Shown here piece after piece: positions 15,748-21,385 of a stretch of DNA of 27,042 nt. Numbering within the stretch: position 1 is the first letter of the stretch; every line of letters starts with the position of its first letter. A model generated the notes under the pieces. The model did no database searches, was not told the DNA's origin, and was given only the letters and a program-made list of their open reading frames with translations. Source of the stretch: UBA10133 sp964348455 (GTDB lineage: Bacteria; Patescibacteriota; Microgenomatia; UBA1400; MFAQ01); contig CAYGCQ010000017.1 of NCBI GenBank assembly GCA_964348455.1, forward strand, positions 1-27,042, read 5' to 3'. The position numbers and the translations under genes were made by a program.

Positions 15748-16656
15748 ATGAAGATAGCATATCTACACAGGCTTACGTTTGATGAGAGCGAAAAAAGGTT
15801 TCAAGAGGAAGCTTCGGCTCTTGGGGTCGAACTGGTTTCTGTGAAGTACAGGAAACTGAGAGTAGTGGAAGATAAAATAATGATTGGAAAGGTTGATATG
15901 AAGGACTTTGATGGCTGGTACTTTCGTTCTGTCGGATCTGAACTTGAATGGAGCAAACTACTACAACTCTACGCAAAAAGGCATGATGTTTCCGTGGTTG
16001 ATGAGTATCTAAAAACCGAGGGCCCTCTACGAAGATTTAAATCGGTGATGACTTGGCAGCTTGTAGATGCCGGGGTGCTTTATCCTAAGTCCTCATATGT
16101 GGAAAGCTTTAGGGATTTAGAAAAAGAATTGAAAACCTGGGAACTTCCAGCAGTGGTAAAACTGTCGGCGGGTGGAAGACATGGTATGGGTACTTTTTGG
16201 GTCAGAGAGTTGTCTGATCTTGACAAGCTAAAACATGTTTTGGAAAACAGAAAAGAAAAAGCAAAGTCTGAAAATAAAAAAACACCCATATTTAGGGGAT
16301 TTCTTGTTCAGGAATATATTCGAAATGATGGAGACTTTAGAGTAATGACTGTTGGATATAAATGCATTGGTGGATTTAAAAGACAAGTAAAGGAGGAAAA
16401 ATTGATTTTAAACAAAAGTCAGGGAAAATCAGTGGCAATTGAGATTCCAGCCGATGTTGTCGAAACTGCTGAGAGAGCGTCCAGGGTACTTGGGGTGGAA
16501 GTGGCGGGGACCGACTTGGTTAGAGATATTAAGACAGGAAAGATTTACATAATCGAAGTAAATGAAGCTCCTCAGTTTAAAGTGTTTGAAAAAAGAACAA
16601 AGGTAAATGCGGCTAAGGCAATATTAGAATACTGTGTTGAGAAGTTTTTAAGATGA
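15748..16656 (+). CDS. RimK-like ATP-grasp ligase (second of three)
   Basis: The 302-residue protein has the RimK-type layout: a Rossmann-like N-terminal domain beginning KIAYLHRLTFDESEKRF, then the ATP-grasp core. The nucleotide-binding segment is LPAVVKLSAGGRHGMGTFWV, the hinge and base-contact region is FLVQEYIRNDGDFRVM, and the metal-binding end is IYIIEVNEAPQFKVFEK. In the family these enzymes add glutamate or another amino acid to a carboxyl group of a protein, cofactor or peptide using ATP. The Arg-containing RNDGDFRVM motif is typical of the active enzyme. It is a paralogue of the next gene, sharing EVN-x2-xQFKxFEK near the C-terminus. Substrate unknown. It has its own leaderless-type promoter. 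Confidence 0.85.
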   Translation: MKIAYLHRLTFDESEKRFQEEASALGVELVSVKYRKLRVVEDKIMIGKVDMKDFDGWYFRSVGSELEWSKLLQLYAKRHDVSVVDEYLKTEGPLRRFKSVMTWQLVDAGVLYPKSSYVESFRDLEKELKTWELPAVVKLSAGGRHGMGTFWVRELSDLDKLKHVLENRKEKAKSENKKTPIFRGFLVQEYIRNDGDFRVMTVGYKCIGGFKRQVKEEKLILNKSQGKSVAIEIPADVVETAERASRVLGVEVAGTDLVRDIKTGKIYIIEVNEAPQFKVFEKRTKVNAAKAILEYCVEKFLR

Positions 16657-16675
16657 TAATAAATCAAATCCTCCC

Positions 16676-16813
16676 GCACTTATCCATTTTGAAAAACGGC
16701 ATGCCATTTTGCCAGCGCAAAATGCAGCCTGTCTATCAGCGAAAAATTTCTTTGGGTACAAAGAAAACCATGCTTTTTCGCTTTGCGCGATCTTTTCAAA
16801 ATTGGACAAGTGC
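16676..16813. repeat. 138-base structured element with long terminal inverted repeats
   Basis: The outer arms are GCACTTATCCATTTTGAAAA (16676-16695) and, inverted, TTTTCAAAATTGGACAAGTGC (16793-16813), with two differences. Inside are CATTTTGC/GCAAAATG, GCGAAAAA/TTTTTCGC, and nested TTTCTTTG/CAAAGAAA. The whole can fold into a multibranched structure. It has no ORF and occupies almost the whole gap between the second and third ATP-grasp genes. It is probably a MITE-like element or a structured RNA. Confidence 0.7.
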
Positions 16814-16835
16814 TGTGGATTTAAATTTTTAAATT

Positions 16836-17789
16836 ATGAAAAAGATATTAATACTGACTAGATTTAGAGGAGAGTACGAACCAAGGAGACTGGCTGAGGA
16901 GGCTGGTAGTTTGGGATATGAAGTGGATAAGGTGAACTATGAACATGTGAGAATTGGTGTGAGTAAGTTTGGAAAACCAATTGTAGATTTGGGGACAGGA
17001 AAAAAATTGGATGAATATGACCTGATAATTCCCAGGGCTGCGACCAAGAGGGGTGGAGACAGTATGTTGGGAGTGAAGTCAGTAATTTTGGAGTATGTGG
17101 AACAGACCCGCGATCAAGAACTCAAGGAATCAAGAGCCCAAGACAGCAAAAGAAAAGATACAAAAGTGATAAACGGGGAAAGTTTTAAGTATTTTCCTTT
17201 GATGGGAAAGTTAGAGCAGGGAATACTTCTGGCTGAAGCTGGTTTGCCTGTAATTCCGTTTGTATCTTTCAGAGGTGTTCGAAGGTGGAAAAGGTATTTT
17301 GAGATATTGTCCAAGCGCAAAGGAGATTTTGTTCCTGTGATGGTGAAAGCAAGATTTGGCTCCCATGGAAAAAATGTAAAATTGGCTGAGACGATGGATA
17401 GACTAATAAAATTATCGCAAAAATACAGTGAAGGAGATGTGCTCATCCAGCCGGTATTGAAAGTGCGCAGGTGGTATAGAGTGTTGGTTTTGAATGGCGA
17501 AATTTTGGGGATGATGAAACATAGGCAGAAGGATAGATTTCAAGTGCTGGCACATCAAGAAGAACTGTCTAAAATAAAGCCGAGATTCAGTAAAGAGCAG
17601 ATGGAGGAACTCAGAAATCTGAGCTTGGAAGCTGTAAAAGTGCTTAAGGCTGATTTTGCCGGATTGGATGTGGCGTGGGATGAAGGTTCTCAACAATGGA
17701 GAATATTTGAGGTGAACCGAACGGCACAATTCAAATGGTTTGAAAAAGCTTTTCCGGATGTGAATGTGGCAGGGAAGATGGTGGAGTAA
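16836..17789 (+). CDS. RimK-like ATP-grasp ligase (third of three)
   Basis: The 317-residue protein starts KKILILTRFRGEYEPRRLAEE, with the same N-terminal design as its upstream paralogue. ATP-grasp features are FVPVMVKARFGSHGKNVKLAE, VLIQPVLKVRRWYRVLVLNGE, and the metal-binding end WRIFEVNRTAQFKWFEKAFPDV. A charged low-complexity stretch at about residues 90-109 (DQELKESRAQDSKRKD) is missing from the paralogue; its DNA (17104-17160) looks like a short-repeat insertion and shares TCAAGAACTCAA with a similar insertion in mnmA. Expected role: ATP-dependent ligation of an amino acid. The gene follows the 138-base structured element. There is no SD; only a weak TTAAAT lies 9 bases before the ATG. 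Confidence 0.83.
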   Translation: MKKILILTRFRGEYEPRRLAEEAGSLGYEVDKVNYEHVRIGVSKFGKPIVDLGTGKKLDEYDLIIPRAATKRGGDSMLGVKSVILEYVEQTRDQELKESRAQDSKRKDTKVINGESFKYFPLMGKLEQGILLAEAGLPVIPFVSFRGVRRWKRYFEILSKRKGDFVPVMVKARFGSHGKNVKLAETMDRLIKLSQKYSEGDVLIQPVLKVRRWYRVLVLNGEILGMMKHRQKDRFQVLAHQEELSKIKPRFSKEQMEELRNLSLEAVKVLKADFAGLDVAWDEGSQQWRIFEVNRTAQFKWFEKAFPDVNVAGKMVE

Positions 17790-17798
17790 GTTGAACTT

Positions 17799-17854
17799 AT
17801 TTATATAGATTCCTGATCAGGGTCTCCTGGGCGACTCTACGATCGGGAATGATA
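17799..17854. repeat. Dispersed palindrome, long variant with GGTCTCC-GGCGACTC core
   Basis: ATTTATATAGATTCCTGATC, then GGTCTCCTGGGCGACTC, then GATCGGGAATGATA. It is the long form of the GGAATGACA palindrome; related copies are at 19356 and 26586. It sits right after the third ATP-grasp gene and could aid transcript termination. Confidence 0.85.
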
Positions 17855-17871
17855 ATGACTCTGATTATGAA

Positions 17872-17890
17872 GGTGGGGGGGGTGGTGGGG
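17872..17890 (+). other. G-rich tract
   Basis: Runs of eight, two and four G separated by T (GGT, then G8, T, GG, T, G4). It might form a G-quadruplex; no other function is apparent. Confidence 0.35.
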
Positions 17891-17947
17891 TAATTCTCCG
17901 TTTTCAGTTATTAAATTTCAGATGTTAGATTGAGGGGTTGCAATGGT

Positions 17948-18077
17948 GATGTGATTTGTTGTAGAATTTTTTTATGACTGTAAAAGGACCTATTCAATTG
18001 CGTAAGGAAAATGCAGAAAGAATGGCGTCGTTAAATGATTTAAGCCCTTGGGAGAAAAAATTAAGGGAAGATGCTGC
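17948..18077 (+). repeat. Direct repeat copy 1 (promoter plus 5' half of a small gene)
   Basis: A 130-base unit repeated at 18220-18349 with about six differences. It contains the -10 region, the start codon and the first 35 codons of a small gene. Confidence 0.95.
17962..17967 (+). promoter_or_regulatory. -10 element of small duplicated gene A
   Basis: TAGAAT with a 6-base T-rich gap to the ATG at 17974; no SD. Confidence 0.6.
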
Positions 18078-18204
18078 TGCTGTGCGAGAAAGACGGGCGC
18101 TAGATAGAGAAAATCAAATAGGTGTTGATGCACAACTTAGAAAAGAAGGTAAAAGTGTCAGTGTTGAGGCTATACCTGGATACAGTCCGGAAGGAAGAAG
18201 GTAA
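17974..18204 (+). CDS. Small charged protein, tandem-duplicate copy A
   Basis: The 76-residue protein is highly charged, with no Cys and no membrane segment. The first 35 residues (MTVKGPIQLRKENAERMASL and on through SPWEKKLRED) are almost identical to those of the next gene; the C-terminal 40 residues are unrelated. The near-identity at DNA level, including the promoter, supports a real expressed gene and a recent duplication. Family unknown. The predicted structure is mostly helical, possibly a small regulator or structural adaptor. Confidence 0.7.
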   Translation: MTVKGPIQLRKENAERMASLNDLSPWEKKLREDAAAVRERRALDRENQIGVDAQLRKEGKSVSVEAIPGYSPEGRR

Positions 18205-18219
18205 ATAAATTTGTTTATT

Positions 18220-18349
18220 GATGTGTTTTGTCGTAGAATTTTTGTATGACTGTAAAAGAACCTATTCAATTGCGTAAGGAAAATGAGGAAAGAATGGCGT
18301 CGTTAAATGATTTAAGCCCTTGGGAGAAAAAATTAAGGGAAGATGCTGC
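18220..18349 (+). repeat. Direct repeat copy 2
   Basis: Second copy of the 130-base unit, offset by 272 bases from copy 1. Similarity stops sharply within the coding sequence after GATGCTGC. Confidence 0.95.
18234..18239 (+). promoter_or_regulatory. -10 element of small duplicated gene B
   Basis: TAGAAT with a 6-base gap to the ATG at 18246, duplicated together with the gene. Confidence 0.6.
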
Positions 18350-18452
18350 GCATAATCGAGCAGAACAAGCAGGAAAAGTAGACGAACAAAAAATGAAAGA
18401 TATGAGAGATGCCGCAAAAAATATCGAAGGTGGTAGCGGGATGCCTCGGTGA
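18246..18452 (+). CDS. Small charged protein, tandem-duplicate copy B
   Basis: The 68-residue protein shares its first 35 residues with copy A (two to three substitutions) and then diverges to a Lys/Asp/Ala-rich helix-like tail ending in GGSGMPR. Conservation of the shared half against two different tails suggests that the N-terminal half carries the function, or that the duplication fused the promoter and 5' half to a different downstream frame. Family unknown. Confidence 0.68.
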   Translation: MTVKEPIQLRKENEERMASLNDLSPWEKKLREDAAHNRAEQAGKVDEQKMKDMRDAAKNIEGGSGMPR

Positions 18453-18470
18453 GATATGATACACTGAGGA

Positions 18471-18641
18471 ATGTTACATAAGAGTAAGGTAATCAATCTG
18501 GAATATCACAATCAATTCCAGAAATCCAAACAACAGGTGAAGCTGGATATTATGAATAAATCTAAATTGGCTCAAAAAGAAAAGAAGGAAGGTCAAAGCG
18601 AATTCAGAATAAAAGAAGCTACAAAGAAGCAGAGTATTTAA
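18471..18641 (+). CDS. Small basic protein, 56 residues
   Basis: The frame runs from ATG 18471 to TAA 18639. The protein (MLHKSKVINLEYHNQFQKSK and so on) is about one third Lys, Arg, Gln and Glu with no hydrophobic segment. TATGAT lies 10 bases before the ATG (18455-18460) and GAGGA sits immediately before it. It is the third small charged gene in a row on this strand, ending 14 bases before the GT-C gene. No family recognised; this call rests on open frame, context and promoter. Confidence 0.5.
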   Translation: MLHKSKVINLEYHNQFQKSKQQVKLDIMNKSKLAQKEKKEGQSEFRIKEATKKQSI

Positions 18642-18643
18642 TT

Positions 18644-18649
18644 TACAAT
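18644..18649 (+). promoter_or_regulatory. -10 element of the GT-C/TPR gene
   Basis: TACAAT with a 6-base gap to the ATG at 18656. Confidence 0.5.
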
Positions 18650-18655
18650 TGAGGG

Positions 18656-20587
18656 ATGAAGGGTTGGATAATTTTTTTGTCGGTTTTTGCTTTGTATTTT
18701 GTGAGTATTTTCGGTGGATTTGTCCAAGATGATGTGAAAGTAATTGCTGGTGACCCAGAAATAGGGACGGTAAAAAGTTTGGTGCAAGTATGGACAAGAC
18801 CTTACTACTATCAGGAAAATGAAAAATCGATTTATCGACCGGTAACGAGTTTTAGTTTTTATGCGAATGCGCTGGTGACCGGAAAAAATGCTTGGGGGTT
18901 TCGGCTTGGGAATGTACTTCTGTATGCGTGGGTGTGTTGGTTGGTTTATATAGTGATGAAGAAATTTGGTAAGGCCTGTATTGCCATATCTCGGAATACC
19001 GAGACTCGCAATGACGATATTATGAAAGACTGGATGCCGGATCAAGTCCGGCATGACAAAATCATGAATGAGATTCGTAATGAAGGGTGGCGGAAGGATT
19101 TGGCGTTTTGGGGAGCGATGGTGTTTCTAGTTTTGCCGATACATACAGAAGTGGTAAATAATATTGTGGGGAGGGCTGAAATATTGTCTTTGGGGTTTCT
19201 GCTTTTGGCGATGCTAGAAAACTTTAAAAATAGATGGGATCTGAGTGCAGTATTTTTACTACTAGCAATGCTTTCTAAGGAGACTGCTGTGGTGGGAGTG
19301 CCAATACTAATTTATTTGATAGGAATCAGAGGAATTGATCTTGGTATTTCCGGATGGATTCCTGACCAAGGTCTCCCAGGCGACTCTACGACCCGGAATC
19401 ACAAGAAGTGGAATGGTGATATTAAGAGTGAGAAAATTGCTGCGGTGGTACTTGTAATGATGGCTTTGGTGGGATTTGTAATGATGCGACTATTGGTACT
19501 GGGTAGTGGTGGGGTGGAAACTAGAGCCACAAAAGTGGAAAATCCATTGAAGTTTGTGGGTGCAGAAAAAAGAATGATGAACGGGATCGCTTTGATTCCG
19601 TTCGGTGTTGGGAAGGTGATTTTTCCTCTAAATCTCAGCTACGACTATTCTTATAATCAGATAAAGTTAGTTGATAAATGGACTGACTGGAGAGTAGTGA
19701 TGGGGATATTGATGGTTGTTTTTAGTGGTATCTATTTATATAGATTTAGGGTCACCTGCTCGCAAGTGCTGAAGCTTACTAGCTCCTGCAGGCGGGAGCT
19801 CGGAATGACAAAGACTACAAATACAAACCTTCAAGGAGACTCCTTGAAGGTGCTGAGTGTTGTTGGAATGATGTTGCTTTGGGGGCCAATACTAATTACA
19901 GGAAATATTTTGTTTCCAATAGGGACGATTTTTGGTGAGAGACTTTGGTTTTTGCCGAGCTTGGGAGCTGTTTTCTTGTTTGTGTTTTCTCTTCAGCCAC
20001 GTTCTTTGTTGGACACTGATAATTCGTCTGTTCCTGCGACAGACGGTTATCTCGGTACTCGACTAAAATTTTCTTCTGCGAAGAAATTGAGCAATTTTGG
20101 CTTAGGAAAAGTGGTGCAAAGAAAATCTTCAAGGAGACTCCTTGAAGGTATTGAAGGTATTGAAGGTAATGACAAATTTAAAGTGCTTAAAATAACTTCT
20201 GGATTCCGGATCAAGTTCGGAATGATGTTGTTGTTTGCTGTACTTATGATTTACGTGGGGAGGACATTTGTGAGAAATCTGGATTGGTTGTCTCAAGAGA
20301 GACTTTTTTTGCATGATGGTGGGGTAGCGACAGAAAGTGTGATGGCGCAGAGTAATAAAGCGGCGATATATCTGATGAAAAATGATTTAGAGAATGCCAA
20401 AAAATATATGGAGAAAGCTAATGAAATATTTCCAAAGTATCCAGAACTACTAAATAATTGGGGGCTTTATTACTCTTGGACGCGAAAAAAGGAAGAGGCT
20501 AAGAAAAAGTTTGAAGAATGCCTGGTGCAGAGGCCGGGGTATGAATTGTGCATTAGTAATTTTAAAGTTATTAAAGGAGGTCTATAA
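18656..20587 (+). CDS. Polytopic GT-C (TMTC-like) protein with TPR tail and in-frame repeat insertions
   Basis: The 643-residue membrane protein resembles TMTC/PMT-like GT-C glycosyltransferases. The acidic pair is in the first outer loop (GGFVQDDVKVI), followed by IYRPVTSFSFYANAL, then VFLVLPIHTEVVNNIVGRAE and a SKETAVVGVPILIYL helix. The C-terminus holds TPR-like helices (KAAIYLMKNDLENAKKYMEK, then YPELLNNWGLYYSW). The family transfers sugars from lipid carriers to proteins or glycans outside the membrane. The frame is interrupted, but never broken, by insertions that are plainly palindromic DNA repeats: about residues 109-134, 234-250, 364-399, 457-506 and 515-524, all in loops between predicted helices. 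Activity may therefore survive. The downstream gene starts two bases after the stop, with its SD inside this gene. Confidence 0.72.
   Translation: MKGWIIFLSVFALYFVSIFGGFVQDDVKVIAGDPEIGTVKSLVQVWTRPYYYQENEKSIYRPVTSFSFYANALVTGKNAWGFRLGNVLLYAWVCWLVYIVMKKFGKACIAISRNTETRNDDIMKDWMPDQVRHDKIMNEIRNEGWRKDLAFWGAMVFLVLPIHTEVVNNIVGRAEILSLGFLLLAMLENFKNRWDLSAVFLLLAMLSKETAVVGVPILIYLIGIRGIDLGISGWIPDQGLPGDSTTRNHKKWNGDIKSEKIAAVVLVMMALVGFVMMRLLVLGSGGVETRATKVENPLKFVGAEKRMMNGIALIPFGVGKVIFPLNLSYDYSYNQIKLVDKWTDWRVVMGILMVVFSGIYLYRFRVTCSQVLKLTSSCRRELGMTKTTNTNLQGDSLKVLSVVGMMLLWGPILITGNILFPIGTIFGERLWFLPSLGAVFLFVFSLQPRSLLDTDNSSVPATDGYLGTRLKFSSAKKLSNFGLGKVVQRKSSRRLLEGIEGIEGNDKFKVLKITSGFRIKFGMMLLFAVLMIYVGRTFVRNLDWLSQERLFLHDGGVATESVMAQSNKAAIYLMKNDLENAKKYMEKANEIFPKYPELLNNWGLYYSWTRKKEEAKKKFEECLVQRPGYELCISNFKVIKGGL
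18980..19016. repeat. Palindromic repeat inside the GT-C gene (CTCGCAATGACG type)
   Basis: ATTGCCATATCTCGGAATAC followed by CGAGACTCGCAATGACGA. The arms TCTCGG/CCGAGA pair. It is read in frame as AISRNTETRNDD. Confidence 0.8.
19030..19057. repeat. Palindromic repeat inside the GT-C gene (GCCGGATCAAGTCCGGC type)
   Basis: CTGGATGCCGGATCAAGTCC then GGCATGACA. The arms ATGCCGGA/TCCGGCAT pair. It is identical to 26542-26570 and is translated as WMPDQVRHD. Confidence 0.95.
19356..19403. repeat. Palindromic repeat inside the GT-C gene, long variant
   Basis: GGATTCCTGACCAAGGTCTC, then CCAGGCGACTCTACGACC, then CGGAATCACA. It is the long-core variant shared with 17799 and 26586 and is read in frame as GWIPDQGLPGDSTTRNH. 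Confidence 0.93.
19734..19850. repeat. Composite repeat block inside the GT-C gene
   Basis: It starts with the shared flank ATTTATATAGATT, then holds a hairpin AGCTCC/GGGAGCT (19781-19800) ending in CGGAATGACA (19801-19810). After that comes a perfect 23-base palindrome (19828-19850) with arms CCTTCAAGGAG/CTCCTTGAAGG. All of it is in frame. Confidence 0.85.
20034..20170. repeat. Hairpin-rich insertion block inside the GT-C gene
   Basis: Contains CGTCTGT/ACAGACG (about 20036-20056), a hairpin around AATTTTCTTC/GAAGAAATT (about 20067-20090), and a second CTTCAAGGAG/CTCCTTGAAG palindrome (20127-20147). The last runs into three tandem copies of a 9-base unit, TATTGAAGG-like, translated as GIEGIEG. 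Confidence 0.75.
20199..20227. repeat. Palindromic repeat inside the GT-C gene (short form)
   Basis: CTGGATTCCGGATCAAGTTC then GGAATGATG, with arms ATTCCGGA/TTCGGAAT. It is in frame as SGFRIKFGMM. Confidence 0.9.
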
Positions 20588-20588
20588 T

Positions 20589-21341
20589 ATGGTTATGAAA
20601 GAAATAAATGCTGATGCGGAATATGTGGCAAGACAGGAATTGTTAAAAAAAATTGGTAAACGAGTTGAGGCTGGAGTTGTGTCCAACCAGCTTATTTATC
20701 TTTCCGCAGAAGACGCCAGGGTATTTAGAAATAACGTAGAGGCAAACTGGGAGGTTTTTCAAAAAGGATGTATTTGGACTATTGAAGACGGTGAAGAGGT
20801 TGAAGTGAAACCAGAGGATGCAATGACAAGAAAAGTAATGAATGCCAGGTCTCTTTTGGTGCTTGGAGCACTTGGAGATGATTTGATGATCGAAGTACTT
20901 GTGTCCGGACTTTTGGAGGCGTTGAATTCAAAAGGGGGAGGAGTTTGGAAGGGTGACAAAAAAACTATGAATGTTGAAGATGTGGAAAAATATGCAAGAG
21001 ATTTTTTGAACAAGAGATGTTTCCTTAAGAATTTTAGCTTTGGAAAGGATGATGGAGAAGAACAAAAAGTGGTTTTAAATCGATTGGAGGCAATGGTTAA
21101 TGGCGTTTTTTATGTTTTGGCAACTACTGCGTTGGAGGGTGAAGACAATATGTCTTTTGAGTTAGTTCAAACAGATTTATTACTTTCGGCAAATTTTAGA
21201 CTTCCGATTTTAAAAGGTGAAGATAGAAGTAGAGAAGATGAAGATCGAAATAAGGTAATCGGATTTGGAAAAGCCTCACCAATAAATCATTTGCCTCCAA
21301 AATGTTTGACAGCTTTGATGAGTGCGATGGCAAGAAAATAG
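20589..21341 (+). CDS. Unknown 250-residue protein
   Basis: An excellent SD, AAAGGAGG (20574-20581), lies 7 bases before ATG 20589, so this start is preferred over the in-frame ATG at 20511 that lies inside the GT-C gene. The gene follows the GT-C stop by a single base and is probably co-transcribed with it. The protein is soluble, acidic and helical, with segments RQELLKKIGKRVEAGVVSNQ, then LVLGALGDDLMIEVLVSGLLE and VEDVEKYARDFLNKRCF. I recognise no family or catalytic motif. It has a short charged stretch EDRSREDEDRNK near the C-terminus. Confidence 0.75.
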   Translation: MVMKEINADAEYVARQELLKKIGKRVEAGVVSNQLIYLSAEDARVFRNNVEANWEVFQKGCIWTIEDGEEVEVKPEDAMTRKVMNARSLLVLGALGDDLMIEVLVSGLLEALNSKGGGVWKGDKKTMNVEDVEKYARDFLNKRCFLKNFSFGKDDGEEQKVVLNRLEAMVNGVFYVLATTALEGEDNMSFELVQTDLLLSANFRLPILKGEDRSREDEDRNKVIGFGKASPINHLPPKCLTALMSAMARK

Positions 21342-21349
21342 CTGAACAG

Positions 21350-21372
21350 CCATCGAACGTTGACTTCGATGG
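21350..21372. promoter_or_regulatory. Inverted repeat abutting the mnmA -10 element
   Basis: CCATCGAA (21350-21357), a 7-base loop, and TTCGATGG (21365-21372); the next base begins TAGAAT. There is no T-tract, so it looks more like an operator covering the -35 area than a terminator. Confidence 0.5.
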
Positions 21373-21378
21373 TAGAAT
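21373..21378 (+). promoter_or_regulatory. -10 element of mnmA
   Basis: TAGAAT with a 7-base gap to the GTG start at 21386. This supports GTG as the true start in the absence of an SD. Confidence 0.65.
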
Positions 21379-21385
21379 ATAGCCT

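Noticed and set aside
20511..20588. Longer N-terminus for the unknown gene after the GT-C gene
   Set aside because: It lies inside the GT-C coding region, and a perfect SD precedes ATG 20589.
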